From: Trichoderma breve
Lineage: Eukaryota; Ascomycota; Sordariomycetes; Hypocreales; Hypocreaceae
DNA: 64,000 bases
Assembly (NCBI RefSeq): GCF_028502605.1
Contig: NC_079234.1
Span: forward strand, 3,596,001 to 3,660,000
Direction of reading: 5' to 3'
The stretch's first letter is position 1; every line of letters starts with the position of its first letter. The notes beneath the pieces are model-generated. The model was given only the letters and a program-made list of their open reading frames with translations, was not told the origin of the DNA and did no database searches. Positions 23,574-35,320 of the stretch are shown piece by piece. The translations under genes were made by a program, and so were the position numbers.

Positions 23574-23984
23574 ATGGAGAACGGCGGCATCTCACAAGCT
23601 GAGGGCAAGGACCCTTCCAGCTTCCTTAGCGACATCATCGGCAACTCTGTCGTCGTCAAGCTCAACTCGGGCGTCGTCTACAAGGGTAAGTTTGGGCGCA
23701 ATTAGGCAGATTGGCTCACTTCCAATCTCAAACGAATAGCTGCCGTGATCTGACTCTTGGGGGATATTATGGTGTATAGGAGAACTGCAGTCTGTGGACG
23801 GATACATGAACATTGCGCTGGAGAAGACGGCGGAATACGTCAACGGCGTCAAGCGGAGGGAGTATGGAGATACCTTTGTGCGAGGCAACAACGGTGAGTG
23901 ATGTGTCTTTGTTCTTGATGGTGCAAACAATGGACGAGATGAGCTAACTTTGGACCAGTCATGTATATTTCAGCAGACTCATAA
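23574..23984 (+). CDS. lsm6: U6 snRNA-associated Sm-like protein LSm6
   Basis: Join 23574-23685, 23780-23893, 23959-23984, giving 83 aa, the usual LSm6 length. Sm motif 1 is seen in DPSSFLSDIIGNSVVVKLNSGVVYKGELQSVDGYMNIAL (read across the first splice) and Sm motif 2 in YGDTFVRGNNVMYIS. The Gly-Asn pair in RGNN is the RNA-binding signature. LSm6 belongs to the LSm2-8 ring that holds the U6 snRNA 3' end and to the LSm1-7 ring for cytoplasmic mRNA decay. The third exon is only 26 nt. All three joins use G|G-type phase 1 breaks with GTAAGT/GTGAGT donors. Confidence 0.95.
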
Positions 23985-24093
23985 TCACGCGGAGGATAAT
24001 GTCAATGAATTCACAGCTACTTAATACTCATGTCCCCTTTCGTTTTATGAATATGATATACGATGATTCTATGGATACAAAGAGATATCCTAC

Positions 24094-25075
24094 TCACAGC
24101 TTCTTACTCCATGCCACCAGAGTCCTTCCATGCACGGCCACCTCGCCCTTTTCATTGACCTCAACATCACTCTCGCTCAACTCCTTATCAAACGCCGCCT
24201 TGAACGCAGCCTTGTCCTCGCCCTCCAAGGTAAACACATGGCTCAGCGTGTTGACCCGGTTCCACACCGCACTCTTTTCCAGCCATACCGTCCACGGGAG
24301 CTTCTCCTCCCCAATCGGCGTCGAGAACAAGGGCTTCGCAAACTTGGCCTGGCGGTCAAACACCTGCGGCCACTCGTTGTTGCGGAATCTCGGCGGGCCG
24401 AAGTCGGGCAGCGTGAAAATGCGGGCGTTGAGTGCGTCTTCCCACTTGCTGCCCGCCGGCCACGATCTTGGCTTGTTGTCTGTGCAGGTGTTCATGTTGT
24501 CAGCTCTCCTTCAAGAGAAATCCAGGTAGTAAGCGTGAAAGCAAAATGTCCTTACAATCTTCAATGTTCCAGATCAAACCCAATGCGCCTCCTGGTTTCA
24601 GAACTCGATGGATCTCTGCCAGTGCAACTTCATTCGCAAACCTTTTGTTTGATTCACAACCAATCAGTTTCAAAGACGAATTCAATCTCTCCCATTGTTC
24701 TCTCGCAACGTACCAGTGAAACGCCTGGGCCACCACAATTCCATCTGCCCATCCATCCTCAACATCCATCTTCTCCGCAGTACCCTCCTTCACCTCAACT
24801 CCTCTCAACTTCTTCTCAGCCAGCGTCTCCCTCATCGACGCCGTCGGCTCCACCGCCAGGATATCATATTCCTCTGGCCGCGCCGACAACAGCTCAGTAA
24901 ACTTGCCCGTGCCAGCTGCCAAATCGATGATCCTCGCCTTGGACTTGCCCGCCAGGCCAAGATGGGTCAAGAGGCTCTGGACTGCCTCAGATGGGTACGA
25001 CGGTCGGTGCGTGTCATACGCCTTTGCGTCCTTGAAGCCGTCCGATGAGGCTTGGAGATACTCTGCAGACGCCAT
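24094..25075 (-). CDS. SAM-dependent methyltransferase (Crg1/UbiE-like class I)
   Basis: Join on the minus strand: 25075-24714, 24641-24556, 24479-24094, giving 277 aa. Motif I is IIDLAAGTGKFTE, motif II ILAVEPTASM, and the hallmark QAFHWF plus LAEIHRVLKPGGALGLIWN blocks follow. The first intron must be removed to restore HWFANEVALAEIH; without it the reading frame carries a 24-residue insert. The second splice gives NIEDYNKPRSWPAG. Such small fungal methyltransferases act on small molecules, for example trans-aconitate-type or lipid-like toxic compounds in yeast Crg1; here the substrate is unknown. No clustered biosynthetic genes are next to it. Start chosen at MASAEYLQA, just before the conserved FKDAKAYDTHRPSYP. 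Confidence 0.9.
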
Positions 25076-25561
25076 TTTTAAGGTTGCTTATTGGTAATTA
25101 CAAATATCTTGAGTGCAGAGGATGTGAAATCTAATTCTTTACGGGCTCCTAGCTAATTATATAGATGGCTATCTCGACATTTCCAATGCTTATAGCCTCA
25201 TACTGGTGCGGAGGTCCGACAACAATTCCGTGCTTATTCCCGAGCCGATGAACGGCCCCGAGTAACCAAGTGCCGACTATCCAGGATGATCTCAACGACG
25301 AATTAGGCCTTTACGTACTGTATGGACTACAGTGAGGAAAATTAATAGTTAAACTTGTATGAGATTTTCTTTTTTTTATTCTGTCCTTTTTGTTTGATAG
25401 CTCAACTATTTGCAAATGACCTGCATGGCAAAATCCTCTAGTCATCATCCTTGTCTTGTTCCACATAAACTCATAAACGGCGTCCAAAACATTAAGTCAT
25501 TATAAACACACGAAAATCATGGCCCAGCCAAGTAATCTCTACCACCATTCTCTCCCATTCA
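25076..25561. other. Spacer between methyltransferase and membrane-protein gene
   Basis: About 490 bp without a gene, AT-rich in its middle. It contains the methyltransferase promoter and the 3' flank of the next minus-strand gene. Confidence 0.5.
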
Positions 25562-26508
25562 TTAATTTCGTACTTGCGTATAAAAGGCTGGTTTTTTCTG
25601 CAGCCTAGAAGGGCCCGGTTTTGCTCGTCGGCCCGCTGCTTCTGAACTGTCTGCATCAGAGCTACTGTATCCATGGTCCCAAGCTGCGGGCGGAGGGGCA
25701 TCGTATAATTCGTTTGTTCCGGTTCTAGATAGATCAGAGTAGTACTCCGTAGCTCCGCTGAGCATTGGCTTCGAGCTGGCGTAAGAGCTTCTCGAGTGGG
25801 GAATCACAATGTCGCCGCCCATGGAGGACGAGGCCATGCTGCTTCGGTTGGCCGAAGAGTTACGAGAAGCCATTTGACGAGCAATGCTTTTGCGTTGAGC
25901 TTCAATCGACCCTCTGGAGGTGTCCACATCCACCGGCTGCCGGTGTCGTGATTGTCGTGTATCGCTTGAATCGGCATGTTTGTTTCGTGGAGGTGTCGAG
26001 GAGCTTGAGGTAGGCGTAGTTTCGCGCGATGAGGACGGCATGGCAGTCTCCGTGACATCCACCGGAATATAGTGCGCCTTTCCCTTCCCTTTTCTTTTCG
26101 ATTTTCCTCTTGAGTCTGTCGAGTCGCCAATAAGAGTGGGAGAGCCGGTGACGTGGCTGGCATCAGGCGTGTTAGGCCGTGATATCCAGATGCCTTCGAC
26201 CTGGATACCCTTTTGTATTGCGCGCACCCCAAAGGGGATATCATTGATGCCGCGTGCGTTGATACCGCAGTACCGCATCTCTGCCAGTCGTACTCGCCGT
26301 TCTTCGTCTATCAATTCGAGCCTCGCAATTTTACGGTTGGTCCACCAGAGTCTTACAAGCCCAAAGGCAAAGACTAACACTATGCAGCATGCCAAAACCT
26401 GCATAAAGGTCAGGTTAGCCGACGAAACAACCGAGAGATGCAGAAGGATTGGCGACTTACAAATGTCATTTCCTCCCATAACTGCCACCCAATGAAGAAA
26501 GCACCCAT
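25562..26508 (-). CDS. Conserved fungal protein with one N-terminal membrane segment
   Basis: Join on the minus strand: 26508-26461 and 26398-25562, giving 294 aa. The first exon has 16 codons (MGAFFIGWQLWEEMTF). Splicing joins it to VLACCIVLVFAFGLVRLWW, so residues about 17-35 form a single membrane helix. A conserved juxtamembrane block follows (ARLELIDEERRVRLAEMRYCGINARGINDIPFGVRAIQ). The rest is Ser/Thr/Arg-rich and disordered, with a lysine/glycine run KGKGKAHYIP. I do not recognise the family. The layout suggests an anchored cytosolic adaptor, which is inference. Splice joins are phase 0 with GTAAGT donor and TATGCAG acceptor. A TACTCCGTA 9-mer overlaps its coding part near 25743. Confidence 0.75.
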
Positions 26509-28021
26509 ATCGACGGAGAATCCTGGAGTTTTTAGCTGCCAGGACCGGTTTGTATCAGCGGGCGAGTTAGAGGAAGCAAGGATCTGAGATCCGCAGGCTC
26601 TCTTTTTGTTGTTGTTAAGTATTTTCCGAACCCCCAAAACAACACCTGTCCTAGCAAGAAAGTAAAGTGCGAGAGAAAAACAAAAGAAGTTGAAGAAAAC
26701 GAAGTTGTGCAAAGATCCGAAGGTGGCTCGAGTGTAATCCACGTGGCGGTGGTGAGACCAGAGGAGGAGCGACACACACAGCGAACCTGAAAGAAAAACG
26801 AAGGACGAATTGGCGCGGGAAAATGGGATAAGCGAGTGACACTTTTGTGATTTGTACAGTTACAGTAGCGGCGTCAAATATATAAGAAAGCGGAAAAGAT
26901 GATCGGGATGCCGCGCCCTTGAAGACGTTTTTTTGTGTGTCCGGCACCCTTTCGGCGCCCCAGCCAGTCAGGCGAGCATGTGCGCAGCGGGACAGGACCA
27001 GGATGCCGGGATCTATTTTCCTGTGGGTAAGAAAAGATGCAAGGGATGGACGATAGGTTGGAGAGACAAAAAGATGGGTTCACAAACAACATGGAACTAC
27101 CACGCGGAATGGGCCTTGACTCGACATGGGAGGTGACTTGTGGTTGGACGCAAAGCTTGGCCCGCAGACATGCAGCTTATGCCGCCTGCGACCTCGTATG
27201 TGTGCCGCTTGTTGGCAGGTGTTTGTCGATCTAAAAAAAGGAAACATAAAAAAAGACAATTAAGAAGAGGGGGACAGCGCCGATCGGACCGGCGAACAAG
27301 GGGTGGAAGTGCATTCAGCTGGGAAATCCCTGGGGGAGAGGACATCAGGGATTGTGATGCGGAGAGGCTCTTGGGCTGCGGTGAATCGAAAGGACTTTGC
27401 CTCACCGGTTTTGTGGTCCCTTGCAGAGGGGGGCTGAGAAGAGAGAGAGAGAGAGACGTTGCCATGTTGTGAGGAAAAGGGGGCATGGTCACACAAGAGA
27501 TTTTACATTTGGTGATGTGGCTGCACAACCTCGAGTTGTATTGGCCAAACGCTCGGGTTGACATCTGCAAGCCTCAGGCGATGTTGAGATCTTTTTCTTT
27601 TTTGGGACTGGTAAGGACCCAGCGACAATGTCTCGGACACGAAAGTGTGTCCGTTTGTGCAGACAAAAGTACACAAGTAAGTATAAATCCCGACAATTGT
27701 ATGTATCGTGTTGAATTATATGGACCGGGAGGTAATAGACAGTATATGGAACTGAATACAAATCTACGTTGATGGTTCATGTAGTTGACTGCATGTCCTA
27801 ATTGGGCGGATGGCTTGGATTCACGCTGCGTGGCGCCAGACGGCTTAACCAAGTTGACATCTAGCGGCATCAGGCACTTATTTGCTAGTTGTACCATTGA
27901 CTGTAGAAATTCTCTTGCAGGAGCAGCCAGTATTTTGCAAGCTTCTTTGTCCAATTTACGTGGTATCAATCTCAGACAATCCCTACCTAAGCAACGGATT
28001 AATAGTATCTTCATGGCCAAC
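26509..28021. other. Gene-free spacer
   Basis: About 1.5 kb. The part near 26509 is the leader and promoter of the membrane-protein gene; a (GA)n run lies near 27440-27456. Possible downstream exons of the unresolved gene at 28.0-28.6 kb may extend into the right end, down to about 27750. Confidence 0.4.
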
Positions 28022-28645
28022 TTACGCAGCATTTAGCCTTGGAAAACGCCAGCCTCTGCCCCCAAAAGACCAAAGAATCATTGGGCCAGCATTATCAACT
28101 TCCCTAAAGTACGTGAGATCCGCCATGGACAACACCAACGGAATGAACTTGGCATCGTCCCTCGTTCCGGTGCGGGTGTATAGCTCGTCTCGAAGCAGTT
28201 CAGTTACATCGGGCTTCCCATCAATACTCCTCTTGATGCTGACCCCATCAATAAACTCCCCTGGTATGCGGACATCGGTATTCAACCCATCGAGATGGAG
28301 TGCAGCTTCCTTGATGTTCCCATTGCCATTACAAATAGCCAAAATCCTGTAGCTGTCGGCGGATATTTCTCCGTAAACCAACACTTCGTTTTGAGACCTA
28401 TCAAGGTTACCAAGGCCTAAACGTTCAGCAATCTGCAAAGCATCGTAGACCACAGGCAACCCTTTCAACCAAACGGCAACAATAACAACTTCTTCGGCCC
28501 TCCTCCTTAGCACCAACTGCTGTCTCTGTAGAGCTGCGTTCCAGCTAGTAAAGAACGAAATGAAGGGCCCCTCTCGCGGTCTCCATTGGAGGTGATCGCT
28601 ACATGCTTGGGCATCAGCAGTGCGACTAGGATTGCGTGCTCTCAT
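28022..28645 (-). CDS. Unrecognised gene, exon structure unresolved
   Basis: Open frame of 207 codons beginning at ATG 28645. The sequence looks protein-like after about residue 75: a block EVLVYGEISADSYRILAIC, a block EAALHLDGLNTDVRIPGEF, and DGKPDVTELLRDELY followed by FIPLVLSMADLTYF. The apparent stop at 28022-28024 sits inside a good GTAAGT donor (starting at 28025), so the gene probably continues after an intron. A frame continuing with PRKLDKEACKILAAPAREFL appears at about 27970-27900, joined by an acceptor near 27975, but its end is unclear. I know no family for it. It could be a lineage-specific gene or a decaying one; nothing next to it helps. Confidence 0.4.
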   Translation of the reverse strand: MRARNPSRTADAQACSDHLQWRPREGPFISFFTSWNAALQRQQLVLRRRAEEVVIVAVWLKGLPVVYDALQIAERLGLGNLDRSQNEVLVYGEISADSYRILAICNGNGNIKEAALHLDGLNTDVRIPGEFIDGVSIKRSIDGKPDVTELLRDELYTRTGTRDDAKFIPLVLSMADLTYFREVDNAGPMILWSFGGRGWRFPRLNAA

Positions 28646-30940
28646 GTTTTCATGCTTATCGAAGGTGCAGTTTTGACCATGCGCTTCAACGCGGAACCCG
28701 ATGCTACGCTGGCAACGATAAGTTTATAGGTCGAAAGCCATGTTTTACGCATCTACGCCTACACGGTAAGATGAAGCAACAGAAGGGCGACAGTGTTGCT
28801 GATAACATATCGTCTATCCACACTCCAGTCATTCCCAACACCCGTAGATTGGGCAGCATTGTGGCTGGCCAACAAATCCTCCCAGGCAGCTTTTCTGTGC
28901 TGGATTGATCAATTCGGTGCCCTGTACGTGTGCGTTACCATTGTTCACCGTCAGGCACCGGCATCTGGTGGCGTTTTGCCCAGGCCATGCAAGCAACGTA
29001 TGATGGCAGACCAAAGCGGCAGCGTCAGGCGGCCGTTCCTCTTGATCAGCCTATTCTGGATGGCGCCCATGCTTTTTCGGTATGGGCAATGAAAAAAGGT
29101 TCAATGAAAAAGGTTCAAAGGGAAGCAGTTTGCCACCGGAGATCTACAATCGCTTCCGCTCTAGTGCTGTTTACAGCCACGAGTGTGTGTCCTGCTTTGC
29201 CAGCTTCAGAGGTGTTTTACTGAGGCATTCCCCAAGAAGACGGAAATCCCGGCTCAGCCATCGAAACAAGGTCTCCAGCAACCCTTGCACACAGCTCGGC
29301 CCCGGATTTTCAGTAACAAGCATGACAGAGCGGGGAAGAGCCCATCACAATCACATTCGCAGATGTGACAAAGTGATAGTCGACGCTTCTGGGAACAAGT
29401 CGACAAGCTCTTTGTGGAAGGGTGGCGATTGCTTGATGATGAACTGCGAAAAGAGTGCTAGTTCATGTGGCAGATTTTTTTAGTTACTGCAAGGTGAGGT
29501 AATAATGAGGAAGAAAACCTGCCCAACTTGGTCTTGTTGGTGTTGGTTCGAAAGGTAGGGTTGTCCGAATGCCGCGGCTCAGATGCCGGGCTACCTTAGC
29601 ATCAACTAATACAGAAACAAATACGCACAATCGGTAACTAGTACGACATCCCGCACTGTCATGGATCGTCATGGCCCTGCGGATAAAATGTCTTTGCCGC
29701 TACTCGGATTCGGGAGAGTCGTTTCCGGGTATTTTCAGCAAGGCCGGGCGCGTGTCTTTTTCCTTTGTCTTGGCTGGTGGCTCCACTGTCCTTGGCTTCA
29801 TAAGTCTAGAAATGCCCACGGCACTTTAGGCGCTCACTCTGCAAAGCCGGTCCGATACGATGAGAGTGACGCTGCATGAAAATGCTACCTGGTACTGTAC
29901 AATGTCAGAGGACTCAACGAGCGGGCACCGGCTGGGATCAAAGTGCCAAGGGAGCAGGTGAATGCATGAAAGGAAGAGAGAAAGCCTTGGGCAGACAAAG
30001 AGAGCTGAGGCCAAGCAGTGCGAGGCGGTGCAGCGCACAGCCAAAGAGCCAAGCCAAAGAAGCCAAGCCGTATAAGTGCAAAAGAGAGGCTGATCCAGCC
30101 GATAATACGCAGTACGAGTACGCGGACTGCAGACAGTGTGGAATCCAGCGAATCTCGCGGATGTGCTCCGTGGGCAAAATGGTCGGCAAGGCGCCTCCGA
30201 GAGGATGCGCAGATCTGATGTTTGCTGGGCTGACCTTGCAATGGAATCATCCATCTCTCCACGCTTCTCTCTTTGAGAGTCCATGTACATTGGACAGACT
30301 TATCATTGCCCTGCTAGGTAACTCAAGCACCTTAAGTACCTTTTCGTCTGTACCAATACAACACCGCCCATTAAATCAGATCGCCGTCTTCGCCTCGTTC
30401 GATCCAGAAAATCCGCCCCAAAACTGAAGTCACCCATCGGGGATTGTTAGACGCCGTTCCCGCTCCATCGACTCAAACTGCAAGCACTAGCAAAAAAGTG
30501 ATGCTACGCAAAAACTGCCATCGGCCCCATTTGCAGGCCCTGATTCCCCCATATCCGGCCGCTGATCCGTTCTAGCCTGACATCTGACCATCATTCAGGT
30601 CATCCAAATGGTTTTTAAAGCTTGAAACCCCTTGTGCCCCTTCCCTGCTTTTTTCGGCATGTACTCGTACCTTGGCTTTTTACTTTCCTCCCCAGTCTAG
30701 ACGAAGCCTTCCGCTTTTCGCATTGGATACCTATTAAAAGTCTCCGTTTCCCCCCATCAATTGATTGCCTCTCTCTTCACCTCGCCAAAACGATATTTAT
30801 TCCGCCGTCTGCGTATTCTTGCCCGCATCTCTCACAACACCGGCGTATCGTGTCGTATCGTGTCGTGTACCACCGGGCTGTATCATATCGTATCGCCTTA
30901 ATACTACTTACTTGAATCCCGCCAACTCTCATCGTTCGCC
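28646..30940. other. Gene-free spacer
   Basis: About 2.3 kb. No frame shows a family signature. The last 300 bp before 30941 is pyrimidine-rich and includes three CGTATCGTGT-type short repeats at 30843-30895, and is probably promoter and leader of the next gene. Confidence 0.45.
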
Positions 30941-31912
30941 ATGCCGATTCGAAATCCATTTACTCGCCGCCCCGGCACTCTGGTCACAGTCGAGGACAAT
31001 GTTTACACCGACCAAGAGCGCATCTCTCCCGGCTTTGAGCGAGTTGACACCGTTGGATCCAAGGCATCGTCGGCTCTCAGTATTCGCAGCGCCAGAAGTC
31101 AGGATACCGGCGAGTATAAGATGAGTGGTATGTCGTGGGGTGACCGCCTTCACTTGCATCCCTGCCCTGTGCCCTGTAGACCATGCCAGAGGCAGAGCGT
31201 CACACGACCGACTAGCTAACTGCTTTTTCTGAATTGCAGTCGTCAATGACAGTGGCGTATATCTCCCTGTAAGTTTGCATAGCCCCATCATTTTGCCTTG
31301 CGCACCAGTCGCTGATTGTCGATGCAAACAGCCCTCACCGTCGGAGGAAAAGGGCCACTGGCCGCGCAGATACCTCTCGTCGCGAGAATCGTCAGACAGC
31401 TCTGGCGAGATTGAGCAATTTTCTATTTCTCGAGAGTCGTTTGACTCGTACCGACGCTCATTTGTATGTTCTTTTCCGTTATTCTGGCTTGCTTTCATTC
31501 TCTCGGGCATGGCGTCAACCCCGCCTCCGATGCAACTCGCCTGAACCGGAGACTAACAAGGGCCGTCACCCAGGATATCTCGGCACGATCCCCCATTTCT
31601 GCGTACGACGTTCCCGCTCGCATGAGTCTCGACTCAGCTCGATTCGCTCGAATGCCTAGGTCGGCAATCAACCGTAACATAGAGCAACTGCCCACCGCCG
31701 AGGAGAACTTTGAAGACGTCGGACTCGAGGACCAGAAGCAGCCGCCCCGCAAACGAGGCTTCTTCTCCAAACTGACAGAGGCCCAAGAGAAGGACTCCAC
31801 GGCTCAGACAGGAGTCTCGAGATTCCTCATGCCCGGTCGCAAGAGGGCTCAAAGTGGCCAAGGGGCCGAGTTAGCAGCAATGGACCAGCCGACGGTGACT
31901 TCATCAAACTGA
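30941..31912 (+). CDS. Conserved filamentous-fungal Ser/Arg-rich protein of unknown function
   Basis: Join 30941-31127, 31240-31268, 31332-31463, 31574-31912, giving 228 aa. The second exon is only 29 nt and encodes VVNDSGVYLP across its borders. Conserved-looking blocks are MPIRNPFTRRPG at the start, GFERVDTVGSKASSALSIRS, DSGVYLPPSPSEEKG, IEQFSISRESFDSYRRSFDISARSP, and KKPRKRGFFSKL-type residues near the end (PPRKRGFFSKL). No membrane or catalytic motif is visible; phosphorylatable RxxS sites are frequent. I do not know its function. All introns have GTATGT or GTAAGT donors. Pyrimidine-rich DNA before the ATG supports the start. Confidence 0.8.
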
Positions 31913-33280
31913 GAGGTGCCTACCACGGGAAGCAACGACTACAACGACTCTGCAACTTGAAATAATTTATCGTACATACCTTTTCAAAAGTGTATCAGGC
32001 GCCCATGTTTTTTTTTTCTGGACTATGGATATGTTTTATTTCTGCAACGACGGCGTTTGGGACGATGTAGACGGTGGACGCACATTTGCCGCCGTCACAC
32101 CTTGCAAGGACAACTGTATAATGGGGAGTTTGTATTTCGCATCCAACGATGCTCGCCGGTACGCCCACGATTCAAGGGTTGGCAGACTCGGAGGGTTTAT
32201 TAAGGCGAGGGAATAATCAAGCAAGGAAAAGCAAGACGACTTAATGATAATCACTTATGTCGGCGATCACATGCTTGATCGCTAATACATCACATATTAC
32301 GTTTGATATGTTCGTGCCACCGTCATCATGTCGACTTTTCATATCTGATAGAGTTCATTCGTTCTGAATAAGCCCTAGGCTCATGATGCATTGAACGAGG
32401 CATAAAGTCTGTGGTCCTACTAAATACTAATCACGAACGAATCATCAAGACTTGGTGATGTAGAAGGCGTGATGGTGCAACCCCCCGCGTGGTTGAATTT
32501 CTCATCTTGTTTCTCCATTTCTCATGATGCTTCAATCATTTCTCCTTATTGCTACCCGATTCGCTTGGCTTCTTGAGCACCACTTGATGGCTACAACCAC
32601 CGACTACGGAATCTGTAACTCCTCGGAGCAATTGTCTCTGTGCGGAAATCCACGGCATACTTATACTTACATAGTATATAAATGCAAGAGCAGAGAGCAA
32701 TGACAAGAGGGCGTGCTTGTCCGGGTAATTACGCCTTAGTGTGGTGGAGTATGAATATTAATGTGACGCGCAAACGCCCTGTGTTGACATTTTTTATCTT
32801 CTAACATGCAGCTTTTCTGCTGCGAGATTTGGGTTTCTGCTAAAAAGCGATAAGATAGATTGACGTGATCAAGCTGGAACCAGCGGGATATACTCCATAG
32901 TGGGTAATTGGACGCTGGATATACTCTGTAGTGGGTAATTGAACGCTTGAGTAATACAGCGACAACGGCGTTGAAGCGGGGCAAGAGAGTTGCGGATCGG
33001 GATATAAAGGCCAATGGACGGAGCTGCTTTTATCGAGCTGAAGGTTTGTTGAAGATGGGCATTGATGCTTTGGTTTAATCTGATCTTATCAACTTACTTG
33101 AAACTTGAATTTGAATGATTTGATTTGAGTTGAGTTGAAACATTAGGTATGTAATGGACATACATTGGCTCTGAATACACCCACATATGACGACTTAATT
33201 GTACTAACAAACTCACCCATACACAAGCACAAGCACAAGGATCACACAAACACAAACCACAAACCGCAGTCACAGTCACA
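31913..33280. other. Gene-free spacer
   Basis: About 1.4 kb, AT-rich, no gene. It contains a 31-bp tandem duplication at 32886-32947. The last 60 bp are rich in CACAAG and CACAAAC repeats in front of the PLP-enzyme gene. Confidence 0.5.
32886..32947. repeat. 31-bp tandem duplication
   Basis: Two head-to-tail copies starting GGATATACTC (32886-32916 and 32917-32947) differ at three positions. It lies about 330 bp before the start of the PLP-enzyme gene. Confidence 0.85.
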
Positions 33281-34571
33281 ATGGGCAACGCCTCAGACGA
33301 ATACGTGCCCGACATTGCGGCGCTGTCGCTCGCCTCCAAGGCGGTGCATGCTGATGCTCGCATCGACGGTCATCCGGCCATTGCGCCCGGCCTGCACACC
33401 AGCACCACCTTTCGGTATCCCAACGACCCCGAAAGGCTCAAGCCCATTGCAGAGGTCGATGTAAGTGAGCGATGAAGATGAAGATTATACAAGTAACTTA
33501 AAAGCTTCTGATACTGACACAAAGCCTGTACAGACAACTAAGCCTCTCGACTTCCACATCTACTCGCGCCACACCAGCCCCAACATGGCTCGCTTTGAGG
33601 CCATCTTGACGTCCATTCTGGGCCAGCAGGCCATCACCTACGGATCGGGGCTGGCTTCCTTCCACGCCATGATCACGCACATCAACCCCAAGCGTGTTGC
33701 CATTGGAGACGGCTACCACGGCTGCCACGGCATTCTCAAGATCTTTGAGCGCCTCAACGGCCTCAAGTCGCTGCCGCTGGACTGCGACCTCTCGGAGCTG
33801 GGGCCCGGAGACATCATCCACGTCGAGACGCCCCTGAACCCCACGGGCGAGGCGCGCAACCTCAAATACTACGCCGACAGGGCGCATAGCGTAGGAGCGT
33901 ATCTGACTGTCGATGCGACGTTTGCGCCGCCTCCGTTGCTGGATCCGTTCGCCTGGGGTGCGGACATTGTGATGCACAGCGGCACAAAGTACATTGGAGG
34001 ACACTCGGACATGCTGTGCGGCGTCCTGGCGGTCAACCCCAAGCACGAGACGTGGGTGAGCGACCTGCTCGCCGACAGATTGCTCCTGGGCTCCGTGATT
34101 GGCAGCCTGGAGGGCTGGCTGGGCATGCGATCGCTGCGGACCCTGGAGCTGCGCGTCAACCGACAGAGCGCCACGGCCACGGCGCTGGTATCGTGGCTGG
34201 CGGAACAAGCTAAGGACGACAAGACGGCCGCCGGCAAGACGATTGAGAGGATCCAGCACGCCAGCCTGCAGCCCGAGGCCGCCCAGGAGGGGAGCTGGCT
34301 GCGGCAGCAGATGCCCAACGGCTACGGGCCCGTCTTCGCCGTCACGCTGAAGAACAAGGAGCTGGCCAAGCGGCTGCCCGGGAAACTGGGCTTGTTCCAG
34401 CACGCGACGAGCCTGGGAGGCGTGGAGAGTCTGGTTGAGTGGCGGGCCATGACGGATAGGACGGTGGACCAGAGGTTGTTGAGGGTGAGCGTTGGAGTGG
34501 AGAGTTTGGAGGACTTGAAGGCGGATTTGCAGCAGGGACTGGAGGCATTGCTGAAGGAAGGGCTTGCCTAA
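33281..34571 (+). CDS. Cys/Met metabolism PLP-dependent enzyme (trans-sulfuration family)
   Basis: Join 33281-33460 and 33534-34571, giving 405 aa. The fold-type I trans-sulfuration layout is visible: GLHTSTTFRYP near 40, IYSRHTSPNMARFE with the phosphate-contacting Tyr/Arg, ITYGSGLASFHAM, DGYHGCHG, then the Schiff-base lysine in HSGTKYIGGHSD at about Lys212. A SLGGVESLVEWRA block near the end matches the family's SLGGxESL. Such enzymes include cystathionine gamma-synthase, beta-lyase and gamma-lyase; the exact reaction cannot be told by eye. It is likely cytosolic, lacking a targeting peptide. The splice keeps frame: GTCGAT|ACAACT. The coding sequence is GC-rich. No sulfur-pathway gene is adjacent. 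Confidence 0.92.
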
Positions 34572-35320
34572 TTCATTGATAGCTAGATTGTATGATGGTT
34601 AAAAAAGGTGAGGAGAGTAGGAAGGGAGATGGTGAGTGAACCCCTGGCTGGGCACCAAAGCAGATCAAGTCAGTGATGAGCTTTGGATGATATTTGCAAT
34701 TGGACACTCATATGAACGACTTAAAAGAATGTATCGGAGCTTGCCAACTTGCGCAATTGCATTCTAATAAAACTTTGTAAAACTGTACGTCTTTTTCTCT
34801 GTAAGGGGGTTGTAAAGTGTTGAAGTGATCAATGCACGGGTACCGTAGCATGGAGATCTAATGTCCAAGCGACTGGGCATCGAAAATCAATTACAGGGTC
34901 CCCCCCCCCAAATCAGCCCCCCTGGCACCGCTATCCGATAACTTAACTTGCACGCTCTCCTAGCCCCTGGCTAAACAGGACCGCGAAAGCCTCAATTACC
35001 CCAAAAACCCTTTCCCTTTCCCGCCACTAAGGCGGTCTCTTTTCGACCGAAGAGAAAAAAAAAGGCATCCCTTTTCTTTCAATTGCGGCCAAATTTTAAT
35101 TGTATTAATCGCCCATTGACGCAACGACGACTACGAGAACTTACACTAGAGAGGAATCGAAAAAGGACATATATCAAAAAGAAAGACAAAGAGAGAGCAT
35201 GCCAGCAGCAGGCGGCATCCCCGTCTCCTCACGCCGCCTCTCCTAACGAGGGCACAAGAATCGAATCTCGACCAACTTCTCCTCCATCCTCCTCCCGAAA
35301 GATCCTTTGATTCCCGGCCA
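34572..35320. other. Spacer between PLP-enzyme and polysaccharide deacetylase genes
   Basis: About 750 bp, no gene seen. It holds a C-run at 34902-34911 and pyrimidine-rich DNA before the deacetylase ATG. Confidence 0.5.

Noticed and set aside
33498..34403. Minus-strand open frame of 301 codons
   Set aside because: Antisense to the GC-rich PLP-enzyme gene, whose catalytic motifs are clear.
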